Position numbers and translations under genes: made by a program. Shown in pieces: positions 7,817 to 17,046 of a stretch of 64,000 bases of DNA. The DNA lies in assembly GCF_003258945.1 (NCBI RefSeq), contig NZ_QLIX01000004.1, forward strand, positions 62,001 through 126,000, read 5' to 3'. Source of the DNA: Roseicella frigidaeris. GTDB lineage: Bacteria; Pseudomonadota; Alphaproteobacteria; Acetobacterales; Acetobacteraceae. Numbering within the stretch: position 1 is the first letter of the stretch; the number at the start of each line of letters is the position of its first letter. The notes under the pieces are model-generated. The model was not told the origin of the DNA. It saw only the letters and a program-made list of their open reading frames with translations, and did not search any database.

Positions 7817-8561
<745 letters not shown>

Positions 8562-8626
8562 CGTTTCCCGGGCATGGCCCCGAACCGGCCGTGGCGCCGA
8601 CCTGCCGTGGCGAAGGAGTGACGACG

Positions 8627-8785
8627 ATGCGACTGACCCTGCTGTTGCTGGCTGCCCTCAGCCTCTCGGGCTGCGGCCTGGTGGCGCTGCCCTTCCGGGT
8701 GACCGGCGACATCATCCAGGTGGTGCCGGTGGTCGGCAAGCCGCTCGGCGCGCCGGTGCACGCGATCGGCGACGCGATCGACTGA
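8627..8785 (+). CDS. Small lipoprotein (52 residues)
   Basis: Signal segment MRLTLLLLAALSLSGC ends in a lipobox LSGC, so the mature protein would be an approximately 37-residue lipoprotein. The mature part is GLVALPFRVTGDIIQVVPVVGKPLGAPVHAIGDAID, an amphipathic alternation of small and hydrophobic residues with two GD motifs. Similar tiny lipoproteins occur in Acetobacteraceae; function unknown. A good ribosome binding site (AAGGAG, 8613-8618) sets the start at 8627 rather than at the upstream in-frame ATG at 8558. It follows the ABC ATPase by 65 bases. Confidence 0.75.
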   Translation: MRLTLLLLAALSLSGCGLVALPFRVTGDIIQVVPVVGKPLGAPVHAIGDAID

Positions 8786-8837
8786 CGGCCGGCGCCGCGG
8801 CGGCATCGGCGCGGGCCCGATTGGGCAGGGAGGGTCC

Positions 8838-8890
8838 GGAGCGCCCTTCACCCGATCAGGTGATTCCACCCGATCGGGATCTGCTCTGGA
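8838..8890. repeat. Hairpin repeat element, family B, copy 2
   Basis: The arms CCCGATCAGGTG (8851-8862) and CACCCGATCGGG (8867-8878) pair with one G-U-compatible position around an ATTC loop. The outer frame is the reverse complement of AGAGCAGAT...GTGAAG, as in the copies at 3165 and 58692. Its end merges with the next hairpin element (C1). It lies between the converging ends of the small lipoprotein gene and mltG. Confidence 0.68.
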
Positions 8891-8929
8891 GCATTTCCCG
8901 CGAACTTCCGTTCACTGGAAATGCTCCAG
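8886..8929. repeat. Hairpin repeat element, family C, copy 1
   Basis: Perfect 13-bp arms CTGGAGCATTTCC (8886-8898) and GGAAATGCTCCAG (8917-8929) enclose an 18-base loop containing GCGAACTTCCGTTCA. The loop motif GCGAAC-x-TCCGTTCA recurs in the copy at 42850. It overlaps the end of element B2 and is followed three bases later by element A1. Confidence 0.68.
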
Positions 8930-8932
8930 GTA

Positions 8933-8992
8933 TTTGTTTTTACGAGCATCTTCACCTGTCCGGATGAGGTCATCCGGACAGGATCTGCTCTA
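8933..8992. repeat. Hairpin repeat element, family A, copy 1
   Basis: 60 bp, identical to 42897-42956 and, reversed, identical at 59 of 60 positions to 58754-58813. The core arms CCTGTCCGGATGA and TCATCCGGACAGG pair around two bases, and the outer GAGCA/TGCTC can also pair. A T-run (TTGTTTTTA) flanks one side. The terminal CTA (8990-8992) is the stop codon of mltG read on the minus strand. Confidence 0.8.
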
Positions 8993-9982
8993 GCGCCGCA
9001 CCTCCGCCTTGTCGCCGCGGCGCCGCTCGATGTCGCGCCAGCGCGCCACGTTGCGGTTGTGCTCCTCCAGCGTGCGGGCGAAGGCATGGCCACCGCTGCC
9101 ATCGGCGACGAAATAGAGATCGTCGCTCGCCGCCGGCTGCGTCACCGCCCGCAGCGCGGCGGCGCCGGGGGCCGCGATCGGCGCCGGCGGCAGGCCACGG
9201 TTGCGATAGGTGTTGAAGGGATGGTCGCGCTCCAGGTCGGCGCGCGACAGCGGCCGGTCCAGCACCCCGCCCTCCGTCGCGGCATAGGCGACGGTGGGGT
9301 CGGATTGCAGCGGCATGCCGCGCTTCAACCGGTTGAGGAAGACGGCGGCGATGCGCGGCCGCTCCGCCGGCACCGCGGTCTCCCGCTCGACGATGGAGGC
9401 CAGCACCAGCGCCTCGCGCGGGCTGGCCAGCGGCAGGCCCTCGGCGCGCTCCGCCCAGGCGGTCTTCAGCGCCTGCGCCATCGCCGCCTGCGCCCGGCGC
9501 AGCAGCGCCCCGCGGTCGTCGCCCCACTGATAGGCATAGGTCTCGGGCAGCACGCTGCCCTCTTCCGGCGCGGCGGCCTCGCCGGTCATGCCGCTGGCCT
9601 CGCGCAGCACGGCGGTGATCTGGCGTGCCGTCAGCCCCTCCGGAATGGTGAGCCGATGCTGCACCGGCTTGGCGGTCCGCAGCACGGCGAGCACCTGCTC
9701 GAGCGAGGCATTGGCGGGGAAGGCGAATTCCGCGGCCCGCAGCGGCCCCTGGCCGCGCGTCGCCCAGGCGGCGGCGGTGAAGCTGCGGCCATCGGCGATG
9801 ACGCCCGCCTGCAACAGCGAGGTGGCGATCGCCTCGGTGCCGCCGCGCGACACGACGACATTGGCCGGCGCGGCGAGCGGACCCGGCGCCCGATAGAGGC
9901 GCATCGCCTGCCAGCCGACGGCGCCGGCGACCAGCGCCAGCACCACGAGGCCAAGGGCGAGGCGGCGCAGCCAGCGCCTCAT
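8990..9982 (-). CDS. mltG: Endolytic murein transglycosylase MltG
   Basis: 330 residues from the ATG at 9982. That start places a short basic tail and one membrane helix first (MRRWLRRLALGLVVLALVAGAVGW), as expected for MltG; an ATG at 10105 would add 41 low-complexity residues. The YceG domain is clear, with the catalytic Glu in LVLASIVERETAV and the downstream NRLKRGMPLQSDPTVAYA and HPFNTYRNRGLPPAPI. MltG cleaves nascent glycan strands and sets chain length at the inner membrane. It follows acpP and fabF in the same direction, a conserved alphaproteobacterial order. Its TAG stop lies in repeat A1. Confidence 0.94.
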   Translation of the reverse strand: MRRWLRRLALGLVVLALVAGAVGWQAMRLYRAPGPLAAPANVVVSRGGTEAIATSLLQAGVIADGRSFTAAAWATRGQGPLRAAEFAFPANASLEQVLAVLRTAKPVQHRLTIPEGLTARQITAVLREASGMTGEAAAPEEGSVLPETYAYQWGDDRGALLRRAQAAMAQALKTAWAERAEGLPLASPREALVLASIVERETAVPAERPRIAAVFLNRLKRGMPLQSDPTVAYAATEGGVLDRPLSRADLERDHPFNTYRNRGLPPAPIAAPGAAALRAVTQPAASDDLYFVADGSGGHAFARTLEEHNRNVARWRDIERRRGDKAEVRR

Positions 9983-10149
9983 GGCGCGGCCCGAGATGCC
10001 ACTCGGGGCGCCATTTGGGGCACCGCCCCACCGGGGCGGCCCGGCCGGATGGTCGGAAGGAGGGTCATCCCCGTCAGAACGCCCGGGAACCGGGATCGGC
10101 TCCATCGGAAACGTGCCGCCGCGCGAGGAAAGCGGCGATCCGTGAGCCG

Positions 10150-10188
10150 GACCGGGACCTATTCTCCCGCATGGAGAAAATCCCGGTC
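10150..10188 (-). terminator. Two-part stem-loop after fabF
   Basis: Outer arms GACCGGGA (10150-10157) and TCCCGGTC (10181-10188) with an inner stem TTCTCC/GGAGAA form one long hairpin with a small internal bulge, starting 15 bases beyond the fabF stop. There is no T-run. It may separate fabF expression from mltG by partial termination or mRNA processing; this is inference from position. Confidence 0.45.
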
Positions 10189-10202
10189 CCTGAGCCGCGG
10201 CG

Positions 10203-11486
10203 TCAGGGAGCGCCGCGGAAGACGATGCTCGCGTTGGTGCCGCCGAAGCCGAAGCTGTTGGACAGCGCGACCTCGATGCGGCGCGGCTGCGCCTGCTTCG
10301 CCACCCGGTCGATGGCGCTCTCGCGCGACGGGTTCTCGAGGTTCAGCGTCGGCGGCGCGACAGCGTCGCGGATGGCGAGCACCGAGAAGATGCCCTCCAC
10401 CGCCCCGGCCGCGCCGAGCAGATGGCCGATCGCCGACTTGGTCGAGGACATGGCGAGCTTGCCGGCATCGCCGCCCCAGAGCCGCTCCACCGCGCCGAGC
10501 TCGAGATCGTCGCCGAGCGGCGTCGAGGTGCCGTGGGCGTTGACGTACTGCACCTCGGCCGGCGCCACGCCGGCGCTCTTCAGCGCCGCGCGCATCGAGC
10601 GGAAGGCGCCGTCGCCGGTATCGGAGGGCGCGGTGATGTGGTGCGCGTCGCCCGACATGCCGTAGCCGACCACCTCGCCATAGATCTTGGCGCCGCGACG
10701 CTTCGCATGCTCGAGCTCCTCGAGCACCATCACGCCCGCGCCCTCGCCCATGACGAAGCCGTCGCGGCCTTCGTCCCAGGGGCGGGAGGCCTGCTGCGGC
10801 GTGTCGTTGTAGCCGGTGGAGAGGGCGCGGGAGGCACAGAAGCCGGCCATGCCGAGCTCGCTGATCGCCGCCTCGGCGCCGCCGGCCACCATGACATCGG
10901 CATCGCCGAGGGCGATCAGCCGCGCCGCGTCGCCGAGCGCGTGCACGCCGGTCGCGCAGGCCGTCACCGCCGAGTGGTTGGGGCCCTTGAAGCCGTATTT
11001 GATCGAGACATGGCCGGAGGCCAGGTTGATCAGCGCGCTCGGGATGAAGAAGGGCGAGAGGCGCTTCGCCCGGCCCGAGGCGACGGTGAGCGAGGCCTCG
11101 TAGATGGTCTGCAGCCCGCCGATGCCGGAGCCGATCATGACGCCGGTGGCGCAGCGGCCTTCCTCATCCTCCGGCCGCCAGCCGGAATCCTCGACCGCCT
11201 CCGTCGCCGCCACGATGGCGAGCTGGATGAAGCGGTCCATTTTCTTCTGGTCCTTGACCGGGATCCATTCGGCGAGGTCGAGCCCGCCGGTCTCCCGCGT
11301 CCCAGACGGCACCTGGCCGGCGATCCTCGCCGGCAGGTCCTTGGTATCGAAGGACTGGATGGCGGAAATGCCGCTCTCGCCCGCGATCAGACGCTTCCAG
11401 ACATGCTCCACGCCGAGTCCCAGCGGGCAGACCATGCCCATGCCGGTGACAACGACACGCCGCGGCGCGGCTCCGTTCGCGAACAC
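10203..11486 (-). CDS. fabF: 3-oxoacyl-[acyl-carrier-protein] synthase II (FabF)
   Basis: 427 residues. All thiolase-fold landmarks of a KAS II enzyme are present: the nucleophile in TACATG (Cys177), the two histidines in NAHGTST (His318) and KSAIGHLLGAAG (His355), plus the GFGGTNAS end. It elongates acyl-ACP in fatty acid synthesis and is the main enzyme for long-chain, temperature-sensitive elongation. The gene lies 37 bases downstream of acpP, its substrate carrier, and upstream of mltG. Confidence 0.97.
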   Translation of the reverse strand: MFANGAAPRRVVVTGMGMVCPLGLGVEHVWKRLIAGESGISAIQSFDTKDLPARIAGQVPSGTRETGGLDLAEWIPVKDQKKMDRFIQLAIVAATEAVEDSGWRPEDEEGRCATGVMIGSGIGGLQTIYEASLTVASGRAKRLSPFFIPSALINLASGHVSIKYGFKGPNHSAVTACATGVHALGDAARLIALGDADVMVAGGAEAAISELGMAGFCASRALSTGYNDTPQQASRPWDEGRDGFVMGEGAGVMVLEELEHAKRRGAKIYGEVVGYGMSGDAHHITAPSDTGDGAFRSMRAALKSAGVAPAEVQYVNAHGTSTPLGDDLELGAVERLWGGDAGKLAMSSTKSAIGHLLGAAGAVEGIFSVLAIRDAVAPPTLNLENPSRESAIDRVAKQAQPRRIEVALSNSFGFGGTNASIVFRGAP

Positions 11487-11523
11487 GCTTGGCCTCTCCG
11501 TCCCTGTTCAGTCCCGACCCTGG

Positions 11524-11763
11524 TCAGGCCGCCTTCTGGCTGTCGATATAGGCGATCGCTTCCTTGACGGTCGTGATCTTCTCGGCGGCGTCGTCGGGGA
11601 TCTCCACGCCGAAGGCCTCCTCGAAGGCCATGACCAGCTCGACCGTGTCGAGGCTGTCGGCCCCCAGATCGTCGATGAAGGAGGCATCCTCGGTGACCTT
11701 GGCCTCTTCGACGCCGAGGTGCTCGACAACGATCTTCTTAACTTTCTCGGCGGTATCGCTCAT
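11524..11763 (-). CDS. acpP: Acyl carrier protein
   Basis: 79 residues, strongly acidic. The phosphopantetheine attachment motif is [10 protein letters not shown] (Ser37), with the usual [27 protein letters not shown]-terminal half. It carries growing acyl chains for fatty acid, lipid A and other acyl pathways in the cytoplasm. First gene of the acpP-fabF-mltG unit; the promoter must lie in the 170 bases upstream, where no clear box was identified. Confidence 0.97.
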   Translation of the reverse strand: MSDTAEKVKKIVVEHLGVEEAKVTEDASFIDDLGADSLDTVELVMAFEEAFGVEIPDDAAEKITTVKEAIAYIDSQKAA

Positions 11764-11934
11764 CGCCTGGTGCTCCTGATGGCGCGTGACTGGGCCCCGG
11801 CGGCACCCGTCAGGGCACCCCTAAAGAGGCGGGGGGCTTAACACGGAACCCTGAGCGGGCCTAGGCGGTGTTTGCAGGGCTGGCAAGCCCTCACGACGCG
11901 GCTCGCGAGCTCCGGAGCCGCGGCGGGAAGCCGC

Positions 11935-12180
11935 TCAGCGCGGCGGCGGCGCCACCGCCAGGGCGAGGCGCGCCAGCCCCATCATCGCCTCGATCGCCGC
12001 ACCCGGCGTGGCCAGGCAGGCGAGCGAGGCGAGCAACGCCACATGCAGATCGCCCCCCTGGATCAGCACCGCCGGCGGCGCCGCCAGCGCCGCGGCACCG
12101 AGCAACCACCAGGGTCCTTCGGGCCAGGGCCCCCGGCGGGGCCGAGGCCGGGAAATCCGGGACCAGTCCACAGGTGCCAT
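11935..12180 (-). CDS. Hypothetical small membrane protein (81 residues)
   Basis: Not recognised. The sequence has a basic Arg/Pro-rich start (SRISRPRPRRGPWPEG) and two hydrophobic stretches, about residues 24-41 (WWLLGAAALAAPPAVLIQ) and 46-75, so it would be a small two-helix inner-membrane protein. A GAGG about 10 bases before the ATG is a plausible ribosome binding site. It sits alone between acpP and the amidohydrolase gene, both also leftward. GC-rich spurious frames are common here, so existence is uncertain. Confidence 0.4.
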   Translation of the reverse strand: MAPVDWSRISRPRPRRGPWPEGPWWLLGAAALAAPPAVLIQGGDLHVALLASLACLATPGAAIEAMMGLARLALAVAPPPR

Positions 12181-12332
12181 CAGCCGCCTCGCCGTCCGAA
12201 GGGTGATAGCGGCCGAGCCTAACGCAGGTTGCCTCGCGGACTCCCGAACAATCGTGCCGCGGCGACACAGGCTCTGGACCGCGCCCCGGCGGGACGGGCG
12301 CGCCGGGGCGGGCGCGCCGGCCCCGGGCGGCG

Positions 12333-13577
12333 TCAGAGCGCCCGGTTGGCCCGCGCCAGCACCGCCTCGAACAGCACCTGGCAGCCCGCCTCGGCCTCCT
12401 CCGGCTCGATGCTCTCCGCCTCGTTGTGGCTGAGCCCGTCCTTGCAGGGGGTGAAGATCATCGCCGTCGGCACGCTGCGCGCCACATAGACCGCGTCATG
12501 CCCGGCGCCCGAGACGATCTCCCGCGCCGGCAGGCCGAGCCGCGCCGCCGCCTGGCGGACCAGGTCGACGCAGCCGGCATCGAAGGGCTGCAGCGGGAAG
12601 CGGAACAGCTCGGTCAGCTCCAGCGGCAGGCCGCAATCGCGGGCGATGAAGCCGGCCTCGCGCGGGAATTGCGCCGCCAGCCGCTCGATCTCGGCGGTGT
12701 CCGGGTGGCGGAACTCGACGCTGAAGCGCACCTCGCCCGGCACCACGTTGCGGCTGTTGGGGATCACCTGCAGGAAGCCCACCGTGCCGCGCCCATCCTC
12801 GCCGCGGGCGCGCATCATGCGGTCCACCAGGTCGATGATGCGGGCGGCGCAGACCAGCGCGTCCTTGCGGGCGGAGGGCGGGGTGGTGCCGGCATGCGCG
12901 TCCTGGCCGAGGATGCGGGCATCCCACCAGACCTGCGCCTGGGCGCCGGTGACGATGCCGATCCGCTTGCCCTCCTGCTCCAGGATCGGGCCCTGCTCGA
13001 TATGCAGCTCGAAATAGGCATCGGCCGGAAAGGGCTTCGCCGGCGCCTCGCCCTTGTAGCCGATGGCGGTCAGCGCCTGCTCGACGCTCACCCCGTCCAC
13101 GTCCTGCAGGCCATAGACCTTGTCCAGCGGATAGACCCCGGCCCAGGCGCCGCTGCCCATCAGCGAATGGCCGAAGCGGCTGCCCTCCTCGTCGGTCCAG
13201 TTCACCAGCTCGATCGGCGCCTCGGTCTGGATGTTGAGGTCGTTCAGGCTGCGCATCACCTCGAGCCCGGCGATGACGCCGAGCGCGCCGTCGAACTTGC
13301 CGCCGGAGGGCTGGCTGTCGAGATGGCTGCCCATCAGCACCGGCAGGCGATCGGGGTCGCGCCCCTCGCGCCGGGCGAACATGTTGCCGATCGCATCCAC
13401 CCGCACCGCCAGGCCCAGCGCCTCGCACCAGCTGCGGAAGCGCTCGCGTCCCGCCTTGTCCACCTCGGTGAGCGTCAGCCGCCGGACGCCGCCCTTCGGC
13501 GTGGCGCCGATCTCGGCCATGGCCATCAGGCTGTCCCATAGCCGCTTGCCGTCGATGCGCTGGTTGGTGCCGCTCAT
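12333..13577 (-). CDS. Zn-dependent hydrolase, N-carbamoyl-L-amino acid hydrolase / allantoate amidohydrolase family
   Basis: 414 residues, M20/M28-type amidohydrolase. Metal ligands and lid residues of the AllC/HyuC group are visible: GSHLDSQPSGGKFDGALGV, NWTDEEGSRF, FELHIEQGPILE, and GAGHDA...THNEAE-like SHNEAES at the C-terminus. The family hydrolyses N-carbamoyl amino acids, ureidoglycolate or allantoate, releasing ammonia. The exact substrate cannot be read from sequence. The next leftward gene upstream is an ABC binding protein of the amide/urea/branched-chain type, which may supply a related nitrogen compound. Confidence 0.92.
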   Translation of the reverse strand: MSGTNQRIDGKRLWDSLMAMAEIGATPKGGVRRLTLTEVDKAGRERFRSWCEALGLAVRVDAIGNMFARREGRDPDRLPVLMGSHLDSQPSGGKFDGALGVIAGLEVMRSLNDLNIQTEAPIELVNWTDEEGSRFGHSLMGSGAWAGVYPLDKVYGLQDVDGVSVEQALTAIGYKGEAPAKPFPADAYFELHIEQGPILEQEGKRIGIVTGAQAQVWWDARILGQDAHAGTTPPSARKDALVCAARIIDLVDRMMRARGEDGRGTVGFLQVIPNSRNVVPGEVRFSVEFRHPDTAEIERLAAQFPREAGFIARDCGLPLELTELFRFPLQPFDAGCVDLVRQAAARLGLPAREIVSGAGHDAVYVARSVPTAMIFTPCKDGLSHNEAESIEPEEAEAGCQVLFEAVLARANRAL

Positions 13578-13717
13578 TGCCCGCCTGCCCGTCCCGGATG
13601 CCTGGTGCCGAAGGCGGGGGTCTAGGCAATTCCCGGGCCGTTGTGCAGCGCGAAAATCCGCGGCACCCTGGGCATCCTGGCCGGGGCCGCGCCCGCCCCT
13701 CCCGGCCGCGCTGCCGC

Positions 13718-14956
13718 TCAGGCCCTGACCAGCGGGCAGCCGCCCTGCGCCAGCGGCCGGAAGGCCTCCTCCGCCGGGGTGGTCTGCAGCAGCCGGTAAT
13801 AGTCGAAGGGCCCCTTCGACTCCTCCGGCGGCTTCACCTCGAACAGATAGGCCGGGTGCAGCTTGCGCCCGTCCTCGCGGATGCGGCCGGGGCCGAAGGC
13901 GTCGTCATCCGTCGGCAGCGCCTTCATGCGGGCGACCGCCGCGGCGCCGCTGGCCTTGGCCGCCGGCACGCCCATCTCCTGCACCGCCTTCAGGTAGTGC
14001 AGGGTCGCGGCATAGGTGCCGGCATGGGTGCTGGCGATGCCGGGGGTGGGCCCGACCAGCCGGCGCAGCCGCGCGGTGAAGGCCCGGCTGCGGTCGTTGA
14101 GGTCCCAGTAGAAGCTCTCGGTCACGATCAGCCCCTGCGCCGTGCGCAGGCCGAGCGAATGCACCTCGGTGATGAAGAGCAGCAGCGAGGCGAGCTTCAT
14201 GCCGCGCCGCGTCAGCCCGAACTCCGCCGCCTGCTTGACGCAATTGGTGGTGTCGGCCCCGGCATTGGCCAGGCCGATGACCTTGGCGTTGCTCGCCTGC
14301 GCCTGCAACAGGAAGGAGGAGAAGTCCTGCGTCCCCGGGAAGGGCGTGCGGACGCTGCCGAGCACCTTGCCGCCGGCCGCCTTGATGAAGCCGGTGGTGT
14401 CGCGCTCCAGCGCATGGCCGAAGGCGTAGTCGGCGGTGATGAAGTACCAGCTGTCGCCGCCCGCCCGCACCGTGGCGCCGCCGACCGAGTTGGCCAGCAT
14501 CCAGGTGTCGTAGGTCCAGTGCACCATGTTGGGCGAGCAGCCCTTGCCCGTCATGTCCGAGCTGGCGGCGGAGCTGTTGAGATGGACCTTGTTCTTCTCC
14601 CGCACCAGGTCGTTCACCGCGAGGGCGACGGAGGAGGTGGCGACGTCGACCAGGCAATCCACGCCGTCGCGGTCGAACCACTGCCGGGCGATGCCGACGC
14701 CGACATCCGGCTTGTTCTGGTGGTCGGCGGCCAGCACCTCCACCGCGAAGCCGCGCGGGCCGAAATCCTGGATCGCCTGGCGCACCGCGGCGACGGAGAC
14801 CTGGCCGGTGACGTCGCGATAGGTGCCGGACATGTCGACCGGCACGCCGAGCCGGATGGTGTTCTGCCCCTGCGCCCGGGCGCTGCGCCAGGGCAGGCCG
14901 GCCAGCGGCGCGGCCGCGGCCGCCCTCACGACGGCCCGGCGGTCGAGTTGGGTCAT
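13718..14956 (-). CDS. ABC transporter substrate-binding protein, type 1 periplasmic (Liv/amide family)
   Basis: 412 residues with an N-terminal signal (MTQLDRRAVVRAAAAAPLAGLPWRSARA) containing a DRRAVVR twin-arginine-like motif, so exported. The mature part is a LivJ/amide-type binding fold: IRLGVPVDMSGTYRDVTGQ, ITADYAFGHALERDTTGFIKAAGG, LANAGADTTNCVKQAAEFG. Such proteins bind branched amino acids, amides, urea or aromatic acids; the ligand is not determinable here. No permease or ATPase genes accompany it, so it is an orphan binding protein locally. It precedes the amidohydrolase in the same direction, with 140 bases between. Confidence 0.9.
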   Translation of the reverse strand: MTQLDRRAVVRAAAAAPLAGLPWRSARAQGQNTIRLGVPVDMSGTYRDVTGQVSVAAVRQAIQDFGPRGFAVEVLAADHQNKPDVGVGIARQWFDRDGVDCLVDVATSSVALAVNDLVREKNKVHLNSSAASSDMTGKGCSPNMVHWTYDTWMLANSVGGATVRAGGDSWYFITADYAFGHALERDTTGFIKAAGGKVLGSVRTPFPGTQDFSSFLLQAQASNAKVIGLANAGADTTNCVKQAAEFGLTRRGMKLASLLLFITEVHSLGLRTAQGLIVTESFYWDLNDRSRAFTARLRRLVGPTPGIASTHAGTYAATLHYLKAVQEMGVPAAKASGAAAVARMKALPTDDDAFGPGRIREDGRKLHPAYLFEVKPPEESKGPFDYYRLLQTTPAEEAFRPLAQGGCPLVRA

Positions 14957-15047
14957 TGTCCTTGCCTCCCCGTGGCGGCGTCTTCGCTGCCGCTTGTTCG
15001 GGGAATGCTACCGGAACGGATCGCCGGAAGGCGAGCCCCGCTTGCGC

Positions 15048-16442
15048 TCAGTCGCCCCGGAACCACGCGCCGGAGGCGAGGACGCCCGCGATCAGCGTGC
15101 CATAGGCCACCAGCGCCAGGGCCAGCGCGGCGAAGACCCAGGTGAGGGAGCCGGTCAGGTGCAGCGCGGCGTAGCCACCGCCGACCGCGATCAGCAGCCG
15201 CAGCCCGCCCGCCAGCAGCGGCCAGAGCAGCCGCCCCGCCCCCTGCGAGGCGAAGTAGAGCGACAGGCCGAGCCCGAAGAAGCCATAGGCCGGGCCGACG
15301 ATGCGCAGATAGGCCGCCCCCGTCTCGATCATCCGCGGATCGGCGCCGAACAGGCCGAGCCAGGCCTCGGGCCAGAGGGCGGCGGCGAGGCCGATCGCCT
15401 CGGTCAGCAGGAAGGCGAGCGCCCCGCCGGTCAGCGCGATGCGCAGCGCCCGCTCCCGCTGCCCGGCGCCGATATTGGTGCCGACCAGCGCGACCAGCGG
15501 CGCGCCGAGGCCGAAGACCAGCGGGATCAGCAGGTATTCCAGCCGGTTGCCGGTGCCGTAGCCGGCGATCGCATCGGGCCCGCCGGCGGCGCCGACCACG
15601 GCGGTGGTCAGCATCACCGTCAGCGTGGTCTGGAAGGTGGAGAGCGAGGCGACGGCGCCGACCTTCAGGATGTCGCGGAACAGCGCCGCGCGCAGCCGCA
15701 CCGGCCGCAGCCGCGCGATGCTGCGGCCGCTGCACACCGCCCAGCCGAGCAGCGCCGTGGTGAGCAGCGAGGTCAGCACCACCGACCAGCCGGCGCCGGC
15801 GACGCCCAGCGCCGGCACCGGGCCGAGGCCGAAGATCAGCAGCGGCGAGAGCGGGATCAGCAGCAGCACGCCGAGCACGACGGCGAGCGAGGGCAGCAGC
15901 ATGTTGCCGGTGCCGCGCAGCACGCTGGCGAAGGCGTTGTACAGCCAGACCAGCACGGCGCCGGCGAAGACCACGTTGGAATAGGCGAGCGCCGCCTCGA
16001 GCGAGGCGCCCTCGCCGCCGAGGCTGCGATAGAGCGCCGGGCCGAAGCCGAGGACGAGGCCGGAGAAGAGCAGGCCGAGCAGCCCGTTGATGATCAGCGC
16101 ATGCAGCACCAGCGCATCGGCATCGGCGCGCCGGCCGCCGCCGAGCGCCCGGGCGATGGCCGAGGCGATGCCGCCGCCCATCGCCCCGCCCGAGAGCATC
16201 TGCATCATCATGAAGCCGGGGAAGACCAGCGCCATGCCGGCCAGCGCATCGGTGCCGAGATGCCCGACCCACCAGGTCTCGATCAGCCCGACCGAGGCCT
16301 GGGCCAGCATCACCAGCGTGTTCGGCCAGGCGAGGCGCAGCAGCACCGGCAGCGGCCGGCCCTGCAGCAGCAGGCGCGTGCGCGGGTCCAGGGCGGGCGT
16401 GGCGGCGGGGGGCGCCGGCCGGATGGGGGTGGCGGCGGTCAT
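15048..16442 (-). CDS. MATE family efflux transporter
   Basis: 464 residues with about twelve hydrophobic segments, in two similar halves as in MATE/NorM proteins. Family landmarks include RLAWPNTLVMLAQASVGLIETWWVGHLGTDALAGMALVFP in helix 1-2 and the second-half counterpart around VGTNIGAGQRERALR. It would export drugs or metabolites with H+ or Na+ across the inner membrane. Its start overlaps the stop of the HxlR regulator by 4 bases (ATGA), strong evidence of co-transcription and that the regulator controls the pump. Substrate unknown. Confidence 0.93.
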   Translation of the reverse strand: MTAATPIRPAPPAATPALDPRTRLLLQGRPLPVLLRLAWPNTLVMLAQASVGLIETWWVGHLGTDALAGMALVFPGFMMMQMLSGGAMGGGIASAIARALGGGRRADADALVLHALIINGLLGLLFSGLVLGFGPALYRSLGGEGASLEAALAYSNVVFAGAVLVWLYNAFASVLRGTGNMLLPSLAVVLGVLLLIPLSPLLIFGLGPVPALGVAGAGWSVVLTSLLTTALLGWAVCSGRSIARLRPVRLRAALFRDILKVGAVASLSTFQTTLTVMLTTAVVGAAGGPDAIAGYGTGNRLEYLLIPLVFGLGAPLVALVGTNIGAGQRERALRIALTGGALAFLLTEAIGLAAALWPEAWLGLFGADPRMIETGAAYLRIVGPAYGFFGLGLSLYFASQGAGRLLWPLLAGGLRLLIAVGGGYAALHLTGSLTWVFAALALALVAYGTLIAGVLASGAWFRGD

Positions 16443-16945
16443 GGCCTCTCCTCGCCCGGCCCGGGACGGCGCCGCGCCAAGCGGCGGCGCATGCCCTCGC
16501 CGGCGGCCGGGCCGGGGGCGAGGGTAAAGTCGGCGCTGTCGATCGGCCTGAGGCTGGCGCGGTCGACCAGCAGCGGCTCGGCCGGCGCCCCGGTGCGGGC
16601 ATCGACGATCTGCACCGCGGCGCCCTCCGGCGCGAAATGCCGGTTGCCCCAGGCGAGGAGCGCCAGCAGCACCGGGCGGAAATCCCGCCCGCGCGGGGTC
16701 AGGACGTAGTCGTGCCGCGGCGGGCGCTCGGAATAGGGGCGGCGCTCCAGCAGCCCGGCCTCGACCAGGGCATTGAGCCGCCGGGTCAGCATGTTCGGGG
16801 CGATGCCGAGGCTGGCCTGGAATTCATCGAAGCGGGTCATGCCGCCGAAGGCGTCCCGCAGGATCAGGATGCTCCACCACTCCCCCACCCTCTCCAGGGC
16901 GCGGGCGATCGGGCAGGGCATGTCGGCGAAGCCGGTGCGGCGCAT
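16439..16945 (-). CDS. HxlR family transcriptional regulator
   Basis: 168 residues. The winged-helix MarR-like HxlR domain is clear: CPIARALERVGEWWSILILRDAFGGMTRFDEFQASLGIAPNMLTRRLNALVEAGLLERRPYSERPPRHDYVLTPRG. The conserved N-terminal Cys11 is the redox or electrophile-sensing position in many HxlR proteins. The C-terminal 60 residues are an extension beyond the usual about 110. It is the first gene of a two-gene operon with the MATE pump and probably senses the compound exported; the ligand is unknown. Confidence 0.93.
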   Translation of the reverse strand: MRRTGFADMPCPIARALERVGEWWSILILRDAFGGMTRFDEFQASLGIAPNMLTRRLNALVEAGLLERRPYSERPPRHDYVLTPRGRDFRPVLLALLAWGNRHFAPEGAAVQIVDARTGAPAEPLLVDRASLRPIDSADFTLAPGPAAGEGMRRRLARRRPGPGEERP

Positions 16946-17046
16946 GCCGGCAGGCTAGGCGGAGTCACTATCATCATGCAAGTGACTTCCCGCGCCGAGG
17001 GGCGCGCTGGCGCTCCCCTCCCCCGAGGGGGGACGGGAAGCGCCGG

